Shown here: positions 21,061 through 31,421 of the stretch, one piece after another | Numbering within the stretch: position 1 is the stretch's first letter | Layout: each line of letters opens with the position of its first letter | Assembly: GCA_034440615.1 (NCBI GenBank) | Contig: JAOTOM010005147.1 | Span: forward strand, 928,501 to 992,500 | Length of the DNA: 64,000 nucleotides | Direction of reading: 5' to 3' | From: Ashinkailepas kermadecensis | Taxonomy: Eukaryota; Arthropoda; Thecostraca; Neolepadidae | Notes under the pieces: model-generated | The model's database searches: none | The model's input: only the letters and a program-made list of their open reading frames with translations | Told to the model about the DNA's origin: nothing | Made by a program: the position numbers and the translations under genes

Positions 21061-22386
21061 ATGCACTCCTCAGCACAGCCATACGGCGATTTCTTCCTCT
21101 GCCGCCGGGGTGACGGGGTGCCCATGGGCACCCTCGACCCCTGGGTGGTGGAGGAGGAGATCGCCAAATACACAGGAGAGACCCTATACGCCAAACAGAT
21201 ACGCTCAGGGGCTCTCCTGATACAAGCCAACTCGGACATAGACAGCAAAATTCTTCCCACCATACATATGATCGGCACAACACCCATCACCATCGTCCCT
21301 GCCACCAAGATGAACACGTCACAAGGCACAATTCACGCTAGGGAGCTGGCCGGGATAGCGGTGGAGACCCTGGTCTCCCGACTAGAGAACCAGGGGGTTA
21401 CCGCCGCGTTCCGGCCGGCTCAACAACCCGGACGACCACAAACACATATCATCATACTCACATTTAGTACACGGATACCACCCAAACACATCAAAGCGGG
21501 ATACCTCCGCTACACCGTCACGCCACGTGCACCCCTCCCTCGACGCTGCAAAAAATGTCAGCGGTACGGCCACTCCGAGGGGGGGTGCCACTCCACCACA
21601 TACACCTGCGGTAAATGCGCAGGCCAACACGACACCACAACATGCCCAGGCGGCGAGGTCTGCTGCGCCGCCTGCGGGGGACCGCACGAGGCCGGGAGCA
21701 GCTCCTGCCCTCGGTGGATGGCGGAGAAAGAAATTCTCCGCCTGGTCCACCTAGAGGGCATGGAGCTGTCCCTGGCCAGAATGGCGGTGGACGGCCCGCC
21801 GGCGGCGTGGCCGACCCGCCGCGCAGAGGCGGGTCACAGATCACCGCCACCACCACGAAACCACACAGAGTACCCGGCTCTGTACACATCCACCACCACC
21901 CAATACAACCACAACAGAAACACTTACCCACAAACAAATCACACGCGACCACAACCCACACCGACACCCACCACCAGCACACGCAAAACGCGAGCACCAA
22001 CACCAGCATACACATCAGTACAGCGCCCAGCACACCAACCACCACCACCACCAACCCGCCAACCGCCACGGACACCGACACCGGCACCCCCACCACCACC
22101 CCAACACCCACCGCCACCACCCCAACGGCCAACAGCCTCACCATACCCACAGACCTCCCCCTCAACAGACCAGTCGCCAACACACACAGCCCGCATATAC
22201 ACAGATCAGGACACAGACACAGAGGACCATACTGACATAGAACACTCTTCCACAGACACAGATCGGACACTCCCCACACAACAGAGACCACCCCCCGCCC
22301 ACAAACCACCAAAGACACCAAAACACATACCAAGACAGACCTCACCTAACAGACCACTTACGCGCGCCAACACCCAAAGACCATGA
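21061..22386 (+). CDS. Retroelement 1 ORF1, Gag-like nucleic-acid-binding protein (441 aa)
   Basis: This is the Gag-like ORF1 product, expected to coat the element RNA. The ATG at 21061 is chosen because the homologous element starts coding at the matching point (51400); the frame itself is open from 20884. The N-terminal half is an alpha/beta segment that includes LDPWVVEEEIAKYTGE and RSGALLIQA. Three zinc knuckles follow at about residues 163-220: CKKCQRYGHSEGGC (CX2CX4HX4C), CGKCAGQHDTTTC (CX2CX3HX4C) and CAACGGPHEAGSSSC (CX2CX3HX6C). The last 180 or so residues are Pro/Thr-rich and probably disordered. The stop overlaps the start of ORF2 as ATGA. No internal stop is present, so this copy's Gag could still be made. 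Confidence 0.85.
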   Translation: MHSSAQPYGDFFLCRRGDGVPMGTLDPWVVEEEIAKYTGETLYAKQIRSGALLIQANSDIDSKILPTIHMIGTTPITIVPATKMNTSQGTIHARELAGIAVETLVSRLENQGVTAAFRPAQQPGRPQTHIIILTFSTRIPPKHIKAGYLRYTVTPRAPLPRRCKKCQRYGHSEGGCHSTTYTCGKCAGQHDTTTCPGGEVCCAACGGPHEAGSSSCPRWMAEKEILRLVHLEGMELSLARMAVDGPPAAWPTRRAEAGHRSPPPPRNHTEYPALYTSTTTQYNHNRNTYPQTNHTRPQPTPTPTTSTRKTRAPTPAYTSVQRPAHQPPPPPTRQPPRTPTPAPPPPPQHPPPPPQRPTASPYPQTSPSTDQSPTHTARIYTDQDTDTEDHTDIEHSSTDTDRTLPTQQRPPPAHKPPKTPKHIPRQTSPNRPLTRANTQRP

Positions 22387-25300
22387 ACACAATCATACAA
22401 TGGAATACACACGGCCTCATCAGACACTGGAACGAATTCAAACATTACGCACTACAGTCAAATCACACAGCACTATGCATACAGGAAACACACTTTAAAC
22501 CTCACGACCCATATCAATTTAACATCTCACAATACACACTACACAGACAAGACACACACAACACAAACAGATCAGGCGGAGTATGCACATACATTAGGAA
22601 CACAACCCCGCACCGCCTGATACAATTCAACACTACAGCAGATATCTTACTCACTGAAATCCACGTACACAACATAGCTTACACACTCATTAACGTATAC
22701 GACCCCCCTCGCGAAACACAGAAACCCTCTCGGAATTAAATAAGGCACTTGATCAAATTAACACCCCGGTCATACTCATAGGTGACTTTAACTCACACCA
22801 CCCACTATGGGATACACGCACAATACGACCCGATCACAGAGCACTCACACTCATCACACTGGCTACACAACATAACCTCACAGTACTCAACACCGGATCA
22901 CCAACATACCTCGTACCAATTAGTTCACACCTCCCTACCACCCCAGACGTAACACTCGCTTCCTCTCGCATAGCCCTCACCCTATCCTGGATAGCCGACT
23001 CCGATCCACACTTTAGTGACCACGCCCCCATCACCATAACCTTCGACCAAATCCCGACCACCGGCCCACCCAACACCCCGACGGGACGGTGGAACCTTAA
23101 AAACGCATCCTGGACCCCATTCTCAGAATCCTTAGCAGCACAGACGTCCAATAATCCACAATACACACCAGGACAATACGCAGACATGCTACTCACCACC
23201 GCACATCAACACATACCACAAACAAAACCACGACACCAACACAAACCTCGCGGGGCTCCCTGGTGGAACGAGGAGTGCCACCGGGCGATCCGCGAGAGGA
23301 ACCACGCACGACACAGATACGAACGACACCGCACACCGGAAACACTCACAGCATACAAACTGAACAGAGCACTATGCAAACGCACCATCAAACAAGCCAA
23401 AAAGACCTCCTGGAATACATTTTGCTCTCAATTTAATAGATTCACACCTCTCGGCGAAATCTGGACACTACTCAAAACATTTCAACACCGACAACGACCC
23501 CCAGCTAAAGCCATCACACTTATACACAACAACATCACCATCACAGACCCACAAATAATAGCAAACATTTTCGCAGACAACTATCACACTAGGTCAGGCA
23601 CACTCCCACGACACCCCCCACCCCCAATCAGACACACACGGCCACACCTTTACAACACTAGGTTTACACTCACAGAATTACAAATAGCAATAGCACAAAC
23701 AGGAAACACAAGCGTAGGACCAGACAACATACACTACTCATTCTTCAAACATCTACCAATACAAGCATTACACGCATTACTCGACACATACAACACCGCA
23801 TGGACAACACATACACATCCACAGTCTTGGTTACACGCTCTTCTCATCCCTATCCCTAAACCAAGCACTGACTTAACCCTATGCGACTCTTACCGCCCTA
23901 TATCACTAACCAGCTGTTTTCACAAACTCTTCGAACGACTAGTCAAAAAACGCCTTCTTTATATTCTTCAAACACAAAAACTAATCTCTCCTATACAATC
24001 AGGCTTTCTTCCTAATCGCTCATGTCTAGACAACCTCACCTATCTCACCACACACATCCAGGAAGCGGCGGCCAGGAAATGCTCCACCGTCGCCGTCTTC
24101 CTGGATCTCAAACAAGCATATGACACTATCAGCATCACAGCACTCCTAGAACACTTACACAACATAGACATACAGGGCAGACTTATACACTACCTTCATT
24201 TATATCTACTAAACCGCTCTTTCCAAGTAAAAATAGGACAACACACTTCAGACACTAAATTCCCCACAACCGGCCTAATGCAAGGTTCGGTTCTTAGTCC
24301 CCTTCTCTTTATTTTAGGTCTAAATTCAGTCATCACCGACAACCTTCCGGCCAAAATTGCAATCTACGCAGACGACATCGTAATCTGGACTTCACAAAAA
24401 TTACCAAACCACGCACTAGCAATACTACAGAACACACTAACAGAACTACATAACAAACTCGCCCTACTAAATCTACACATCGCACCACACAAATCTAAAT
24501 GTATGTTTTTCGGTTACCACAAACACACAGATGAACAACCACTTAAAATAGACCAGACACCCATACCATTTGTCACCAGTGCAAAGTTCCTCGGCATCAC
24601 ATTTGATCGACTACTCACCTTTCGGTTACACATCTTAGACATTCACAAACGCGCATCAAAAAGAATCAACCTACTACGAGCACTTTCTGGCACACACTGG
24701 GGATCCGATAGAAACACACTTCTCACCCTCTACAAATCACTCATTCGGCCAATTTTGGAATACGGATCCCCACTCTTCGAAAACGCTGCTAAAACAAACC
24801 TCAAACGTCTAGATAGCCTCCAACGCCAATGCATAACTTTAGCCACAGGAGCATATATCACCTCACCATACCTTGCACTACATATATACAACCACATACC
24901 AGAACTACAGCACTGACGCACACAAGCACTATTAAGATACCACTACAAAACGCAACTCATACCACAACACCCATGTACACAGGCCCTAAAACTTCGCACC
25001 ACACGTGTCCATCAACTCATGACAACATCACGACTCAAAACCACAATAGGCTGCCGCATCCACCAACACACAAACAGACTACACATTACCCTACCCACAG
25101 CCAAACCATTACCAACACCCACAGCATGGTGGAAACACGAAACACTCGCAACACACTTCCTCATAGACCATCCAAAACACACATACACCGACGCAGAAAT
25201 ACACCAACTCTTCTTCCAATTCACAGCACAACATGCAAATTGCAACATCATATACACTGACGGCTCGAAATCACATACACAGCAGACGGGCACAGCGGCG

Positions 25301-26096
25301 GTGCTGTACCACAATGCAGCACCGCCGCGGGTTATCCTTCGTGCCCGTCTGCACGACACAGCATCAACCTACACAGCAGAATTATACGCAATCTTTTCGG
25401 CTTACTCTACCATTTATAACACCAAAATTGAACACAACATCATAGCTACTGACGCCAAATCAGCATTACAAAGCATCACACCATACACCAAACACAAACA
25501 CCCACTCATCCCGAAAATACTCAACATACACCGAAACCTCACCGCACGACAAAGACCACTTCTTCTATGGATACCAAGTCACACAAACATACACGGCAAC
25601 GAACACGCAGACACGGGAAGCGAACATAGCCACAACACTACCACAAATCACACCATGCCCACTCTCACAATCTGACTACTATCCCACAATACAACAGGCA
25701 CTTAACAAACACATACAACAAACATGGGACACAGCACTAACGCAACTTCATGAAATACACCCCATATACAAACCTTGGCACACCATCAACCAACACACCA
25801 GACTCAAGGAACGCACTCTGACACGATTACGCCTCGGACACACAGCACTTACACACTCCTACCTCTTACTACAACGCCCACGACCACAATGCACAACATG
25901 TCAACGAACACTCACTATCAAACACATACTCATCTATTGCACCAAATACAACACCGACAGGCAACACATCACAGATTACTGCAACACACACAACATTCCA
26001 CTAAACATCACTACACTTCTCAACGACGACTATCCAGCATTACACGAACTTCTCTTCCACTTTCTTTCTACGACACGCCTAATCGATCAACTGTGA
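22383..26096 (+). pseudogene. Retroelement 1 ORF2 polyprotein (EN-RT-RNase H), broken
   Basis: The multifunctional ORF2 nicks the target, reverse-transcribes the RNA and carries RNase H. The endonuclease begins in one frame (22383-22739) with QWNTHG, the catalytic Glu in QETHF and RSGGV. It continues in the -1 frame with GDFNSHHPLW and SDPHFSDHAPI. The RT includes SYRPISLTSC, FLDLKQAYD, GLMQGSVLSP and the catalytic YADD. An in-frame TGA at 24914-24916 replaces an Arg codon of the sister copy. RNase H follows (YTDGSK, TAELYA, ATDAKSAL, LWIPSHTNIHGNEHAD), then a frameshift near 25612. The C-terminal CTTCQRTLTIKHILIYC segment is a probable zinc-binding tail. The stop is at 26094-26096. The first frame break is shared with retroelement 2; the TGA and the late shift are private damage. 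Confidence 0.85.
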
Positions 26097-26156
26097 AAAA
26101 AGGAAAAATGAAAAATAAAGAAAAATAAATAAATAAATAAATAAAAAAAAAAAAAA

Positions 26157-26208
<52 letters not shown>

Positions 26209-26639
26209 CCCGGGCAAAAGACTGAAAATCGGGCAATCGAAAAATCGAGCAAAAAAGAAAAAAAAGAAACAAACAAAACAAACATAACTACAAAACAAAA
26301 AACAAAACAAAACAACGTGTTCTTGCAATGTTCATCTATGGCGAGGACCCAACCCCAACCCACCCACTACACCCCATACCCCAATCTAGCACCGTCCGGA
26401 CTGACAGCTTCTTTCGACTACTTCATCTCCGGCTCTCAAACGACACTTCTCTGCCATCTCTACCTCTTCAAACTCCAAGATCAACTCAACTCAACTCTTC
26501 AAGACGACTCCGACTCTACTCGAAAATCTGTCCACCACCCGGTAACTAATCCTCCTATCATTCTCCCACTCAACCACAGGAAACAGCCGATATCACCCAC
26601 AGGTGGCAGGCTGGACAAACACAACGTCAATCACTCACC
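26097..26639 (+). other. Retroelement 1 3' UTR with (AT)n insertion
   Basis: This A-rich region after ORF2 contains an AT dinucleotide run at about 26159-26207. It then shares a block from TTCTTGCAATGTTC to GGTGGCAGGCTGG with the 3' ends at 58201-58533 and 28081-28455 (reverse). Confidence 0.75.
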
Positions 26640-27715
26640 TTGTACCTAATCTCATTATCCTTGTCATCATCTGTCCCGAAAGGTAAAATAGGTCACGTGA
26701 CCTTAGTTCACGACGTCACGATTTCAGATATCTCGTAAACGACAATTTTGAAATAGCCAGAAGATACAGTGGGTCATTGTGAGTTCACCGATATATACTT
26801 TTCCACAATTTAGATTGTTCTTTTGAGTCATTGAGTGTATCATTATCATATCAATGAGTTAAAGGCCTGAAAAGACACCCTTGTTAGGTGACATCTGAAA
26901 AATGCCCGAGGCAACAACTCCTTGACCGTTGACCTGATATTTCAAAAAATAGCAGCGCAAGATTCAGCGCATCAGATAACACAACACAAATATTTTCATC
27001 AAAAGATGAAATACTGAGTGTTATTTTGGCACTAACAATTGCTGATTTGTCGTGGAATGGCCCATTCCATACGGCGGTCTTGGTCAATTTCATTCGGTTT
27101 GGTTTAAAGAGCACACTCAAGAAGAGCTTGAGTGGATTTCACATGGACGTATTGTGGCATACTGGTGCAAAACACTATTTCTCTCTTCGTTCCTGTTGTG
27201 ATTTAAATTCAAGTTGGCTGTGTTAAGTACATTCCGTGGTGATCCCTCTGCCTTCCCTGTCAATCCTCGATTCCTCTGGCAGCGTATTGACATGCATATC
27301 CCGAGACCTCCGCCTCCGGTTTACAGTTACCTGTCATTGCGGTTGGTTCGAGGTCAGGAATCCACCATATGTATCAGTCGAAGATACCTACCAATGTATT
27401 CACCAACAGCCGCTCAGGCAATCATCTCACATAGTCTTTCTCAATGCAATGCCATAAATATCCGCGTTTCGTGCCTATTAAACCACTCGTTATTTCCGGC
27501 TATGTCTAGCCGTCACAGTCGGAACGCAGACAGGACTTCATGGAATACATAGCCAATCGGCATCTGGAGGATCGGCCCTTCAAATCGATTTATCAATCTC
27601 CGTGCTTATCTAATTATGCAGCTCCTAGTGGTTAAAACAGTTGTCATCATGGCTTCCATCGTTTCTCAACACCATATAACTATGCACACAGGTTTCCAAA
27701 CAGAGTCTCCTACTT
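26640..27715. other. Intergenic sequence, nothing recognised
   Basis: No coding or repeat features could be supported between the end of retroelement 1 and the decayed RT fragment. Short frames on both strands have no recognisable content. Confidence 0.5.
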
Positions 27716-27960
27716 CATTCATCAGCAGCACGGGACATATGGAAAAGTTATTGGCTGGATTGAAACGTTGCTAATGGAAACAAAAGGTAGTATGAAATGG
27801 TTATAAATTTGAATGGAATAATTCTGATTGGTGTGAAAACAGGGCTCCGTTCTAGATCCTCTTTCATTTATATTCTTCGTGAACAATATTGAGGTTAGGC
27901 TGAGGAATAGGCTGCTTAAATTTGCTCATCATATCAAACTGGTAACAATGGCTACGCGGC
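27716..27960 (+). pseudogene. Decayed reverse-transcriptase fragment of another LINE
   Basis: Reading from about 27843 gives GSVLDPLSFIFFVNNIEV then NRLLKFAHHIKL. This matches the RT block usually written GSVLGPLLF-x-x-[FY]-[IV]-N-D-[IL] followed by LLKFADDTK; the catalytic ADD is mutated to AHH. Just upstream, HGTYGKVIGWIETLL resembles the preceding palm helix. The style (FADDTK) is that of CR1/RTE-like or L2-like elements, not of the two larger LINE families here. It is truncated at both ends and clearly inactive. Confidence 0.65.
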
Positions 27961-28080
27961 CGGTCCTCTTCATGGACTCGGTCGGTCGGTCGGTCGGCCA
28001 GTCCGCGGCCTTTTTGCGGCCAGCCGGCCGGCCGACCAGAGACGGCTCCCGGTGCGCTTATCGGTGGGTTGTGGGCAGGG

Positions 28081-28455
28081 GGGGTGAGTGAGTGAATTTT
28101 GCCAGCATGCCACCGTGTGGTGATGTCGGCTGTCTCCGGTAGTGTGTAGATGAATTTGGTGGTGGGTTATGGTTTATCGAACAACGTGGTCGGGGGTAGA
28201 AGGAATAGGATAGGTAAGGTTGACTTGAAGTAAGGTGCCGAAGTTGGGTAGTTGAAGATGTCAGAGTAGAGCTGGGTAGAGGTGTGATGGGCTGTCCTGA
28301 AGTTGAGGCTGTAGGTTGTTTAGATGCTGAAGAAGACGCAGTAGTGGCGAATGACGAGAAGAGAAGCAGTCCGGACGGTGCTGCTTGGGGTATGGGGTGC
28401 AGAGGGGGAGGGGGGTCATTGCCGTTTTGGGGTGAACATTGCAAGAAACATATAT
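28081..28455 (-). mobile_element. 5'-truncated copy (3' UTR only) of the retroelement 1/2 family
   Basis: On the minus strand, from TTGCAATGTTC to GGTGGCATGCTGGCAAAATT and a (CACT)n tail, the sequence matches the 3' UTRs of retroelements 1 and 2. Loss of everything upstream is the usual outcome of incomplete LINE reverse transcription. Confidence 0.75.
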
Positions 28456-28497
28456 GCACTTAGGGGATCATGGATTTGTTTATGTTTTGTTTGTTTT

Positions 28498-28577
28498 TGT
28501 TTGTTTGTTTGTTTGTTTGTTTGTTTGTTTGGTTTTTTTTTTTGGGGGGGGGGGTTGGGGGTTGGGGGGGGGGGGTT
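28498..28577. repeat. (GTTT)n followed by long G-runs
   Basis: A GTTT tetranucleotide run, a T-run and G-runs of 10-12 bases follow one another. The G-runs may be length-inaccurate. ORFs across it are spurious. Confidence 0.85.
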
Positions 28578-30286
28578 CCTTGATATATGTATGTATGCGT
28601 ATACATATTCGTTTTTTTTATTTTGTGGGCAAAGCCGTAGGCAAATGTAAAATGATAAGCTTCTGCGCACCTTTCTGCGCAGGTTGCCTAATGACGTGCA
28701 TGATGCGTCACTCGCCCGCGCCATAACTACGTACGGACATGGGCCGGGTGGCGCGCACGATGCAAAGTAGTGAATTGCCTCGAATAAGTGTTATTTTATT
28801 TCCAGTAACGAACCATAATCTGTAGGCACGTCTTTTTCCTTCAGGACAGTGTCGTTTTTGTCAGCATGAGATCACAAAATCAGGCTAGAGAATGCAGTAT
28901 GTGGAAGACTTCCCTCCCGCGGCACTTACTGTATATCGATAGGGTCACGGGAGTATGTGAAGGTGATGTGCTGGACTCCGAGTGGCGCTGAAGGAGCAGC
29001 CACCCTCACAGCCTAGGAAAGGTATTGGCATTAGTATTTTGAGTGCATTCCCAGACATTGCTAGCTCTAAATTAACTAGCTCGCTCCATCCGATCATCTG
29101 AAGTTCATGGACGCATCCATGTGTCCTTGTGAAATTGTTGCATGATGCTTGGTACTTGCATGGAAACAATGCACGGAACTTTTTCGGTATTTGGTTTGAA
29201 GTCAATGTAGATCGAACTAGAAGTGTCCGTCAAAGGGTATTTCCCACCGGTCTTCAGCGGGAAGAAACCTCAAGCCATGCCACGAATCGGGCATCAGCCA
29301 GCACATGACAACGGCGCATCCATACTTCTTGTAGGGGGGCCTCCATCTGAGAGGGGCTTTCTTCACACGAGCCTCATCTTCTGGTGGTGAGGCTGAAAAG
29401 GGTGGGGCGTACTTCGATGGGAGGAGGATGTCCGGGTGTCCCGGGAGGAGGGTCTACTCCCTGATCGGACCTTGTCTACCGGTGGAAGGGTGGAGTGTTG
29501 CAGTCGGATTTATCAAGGGCGTCATGCGGCTCCTCCAGAGGAACCTCTTGCCGCTAAGGGGGCGGTAACTTAACCAGGGCCGTATCGTTGTACATTTGTT
29601 GTGGGGTTCTTGTATCCTCCAGCCAATGTTGGCTTTTCCCCACCCCGTCCCCCCAATTATTTCAAACTTTGAAATGGGATCATACGGGGTCATCATCCTG
29701 GGGTCAAATGGGATCATCGTACTTCCGAACAATTTGAACCCGCCCATTGGGTGCATGCATTGTGAACCCCCAATTATTTTCAGGAACCTACACCAATGAT
29801 TATACCCCCCACCCCTGAAACTCCGTTGCATGGCGATGCATCCGGGCTTCACCCGAGTTCGTTGCAAACGATGACAAAAGGCAAGAGAATGTAGTGAGCA
29901 AATATACCGTATATTGGTGTCTTTTTTCCCTATTTAGCAGAGGCAAAGTGCCATCCGCTAGAGATTTGTTACGCTAAAGAAGGCGTTACGTTAATCCGGC
30001 TTATGTGGCATCCGGTTATATCAAATAAGAAAGAGAGGAAAGATGAGACGCCGGCAAGCAAGGAACGTGACGTAAAGGGCCGTTACATACATGCACAGGT
30101 GAAACATACAAACATACATACATACATACATGACAATTAGAAGGACACTTGGAGGGTGGGCAGCTTCGTCGCCTGCGGAGAGGCTCCACTGCCCACCTGC
30201 AACCTGATATGGCGAAGCGGAGGCCCGACGTCCAGGGCGTGTCGTGGGCGTCAGGCCCAACCTTGTATGTGTAGGTGTATGTTTAA
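28578..30286. other. Intergenic sequence, no gene assigned
   Basis: No known domain was seen. GC-richer stretches near 29240-29860 have open frames on both strands without recognisable content. A short (CATA)n run lies near 30107-30130. Confidence 0.45.
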
Positions 30287-31135
30287 CCCTCGCCCGTATA
30301 GGGGGGGCGGGGGGTGCAACCCCCCTAAGGTTTTTGTGTATTCCTTCCAAACCGATGAACGGATCGCTCTGAGATTTTCAGTACCCTCTGGGGCAACCTT
30401 TTGACGACTTTTGGTGAAATTTGTTTTGGAGGGCATGTCAGATCACAGAGTTATGAGGTCATAAAAGGCAACACCTCCGAGCAGTTTTCAACAAATACGT
30501 GATTATCGCACCTAAACATGACATTGTTGCCTACATGGACTGGTATTATGTGTTTTGCAATGCAATTTTGCAATGCCCAGATGGGTTCCCATTGGAAAAA
30601 TAATGTTCCAAAAATCGGTGACCTCGGTTGACCTCGTTTGACCTTCCGACGTTTTTTAGCTGACCTACGGTAATTTTTCGCGCTGAATTCGAATTCAGCG
30701 TCCATTTTTACCTTAAGGCACTCTAAACTTCGAAATTGGAACCACTCTTAAAAAAGTGGGATATTTGGGGTCACGGCTTTGACCTCATTTGGTGCATGAC
30801 ATATTGGTCCGATCACATCGTGTCACATGTCGTCATGTTCGCAAGGTCCCAATAAACATGTTTCCGGCCATGTCGTGAATATTTAGACAGTAGTTTTGAT
30901 ATAACTGACGATTTTCTTCGGAAAATAAAAAAAAAAATTTTTAGACATTTGATCTGACCTGGAAGGTCAACCATTGACCTTAGAAGGTCATACTGAATTC
31001 CAATCGCGAGATCTCGGCCGAATCTATAACTTTCGTATTTGGTTCGTTTTCGTAACATGCACGGTTTGGAATCGCCAGGGGGGTCGTCCCCCCCTATACG
31101 GCCGAAGGTGGTAAAATGCCGAATACAAGCGAGGG
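30287..31135. mobile_element. piggyBac-like MITE with intact TTAA duplication
   Basis: The ends are CCCTCGCCCGTATAGGGGGG on the left and, inverted, CCCTCGCTTGTATTCGGC on the right. Both are flanked by TTAA (30283-30286 and 31136-31139). TTAA targets and CCC-starting ends are characteristic of the piggyBac superfamily. The 849-bp interior has no transposase and contains several TGACCT/AGGTCA motifs. One end closely resembles that of the element at 15278. Confidence 0.8.
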
Positions 31136-31421
31136 TTAAGTTAAACCTTGGAAAAACCTGAGAAAGGGAAAAACCAGGCTGCTTGGAAAACCTGTAGGTA
31201 AAAACAAAGCGCAATATTACAAGGGAAGCCGTCCGTTTTGGCCAATTTGGATCGGCCCCTGCCTACCTAGTGTGAGATAACTTATATGTATGTGTTTTAC
31301 AGCGTCGGAGAGGAAGATGTGTGGAGCGGAGTTATACAGCGAACGAGGAGTGCGGCACGTGTCATATAGCATTTAGCTTCACATCAATTCAGTTTGGACC
31401 ATGTAACGTACAATAGGGAAA

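Larger units (their letters stand above)
20200..26639 (+). mobile_element. Retroelement 1: APE/RT/RNase H non-LTR retrotransposon
   Basis: This LINE-type element is near full length. Its order is a 5' leader shared with retroelement 2 from a CGCTTCGCTT-like start; ORF1 Gag with zinc knuckles; ORF2 with endonuclease, reverse transcriptase, RNase H and a C-terminal Cys/His segment; and a roughly 540-bp 3' UTR ending GGTGGCAGGCTGG then a short simple repeat. Presence of RNase H and a CCHC Gag points to the I/R1/LOA side of the non-LTR tree; the clade cannot be fixed by eye. The 5' limit is set by similarity to the element at 50697, the 3' limit by three-way 3' UTR similarity. No TSD was found here. 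It carries a nonsense codon and a late frameshift, so this copy is probably dead. Confidence 0.88.

Noticed and set aside
26068..26363. Minus-strand hydrophobic frames (Phe/Ile/Tyr-rich) resembling membrane proteins
   Set aside because: They arise from the A-rich 3' UTR and the (AT)n run of retroelement 1.
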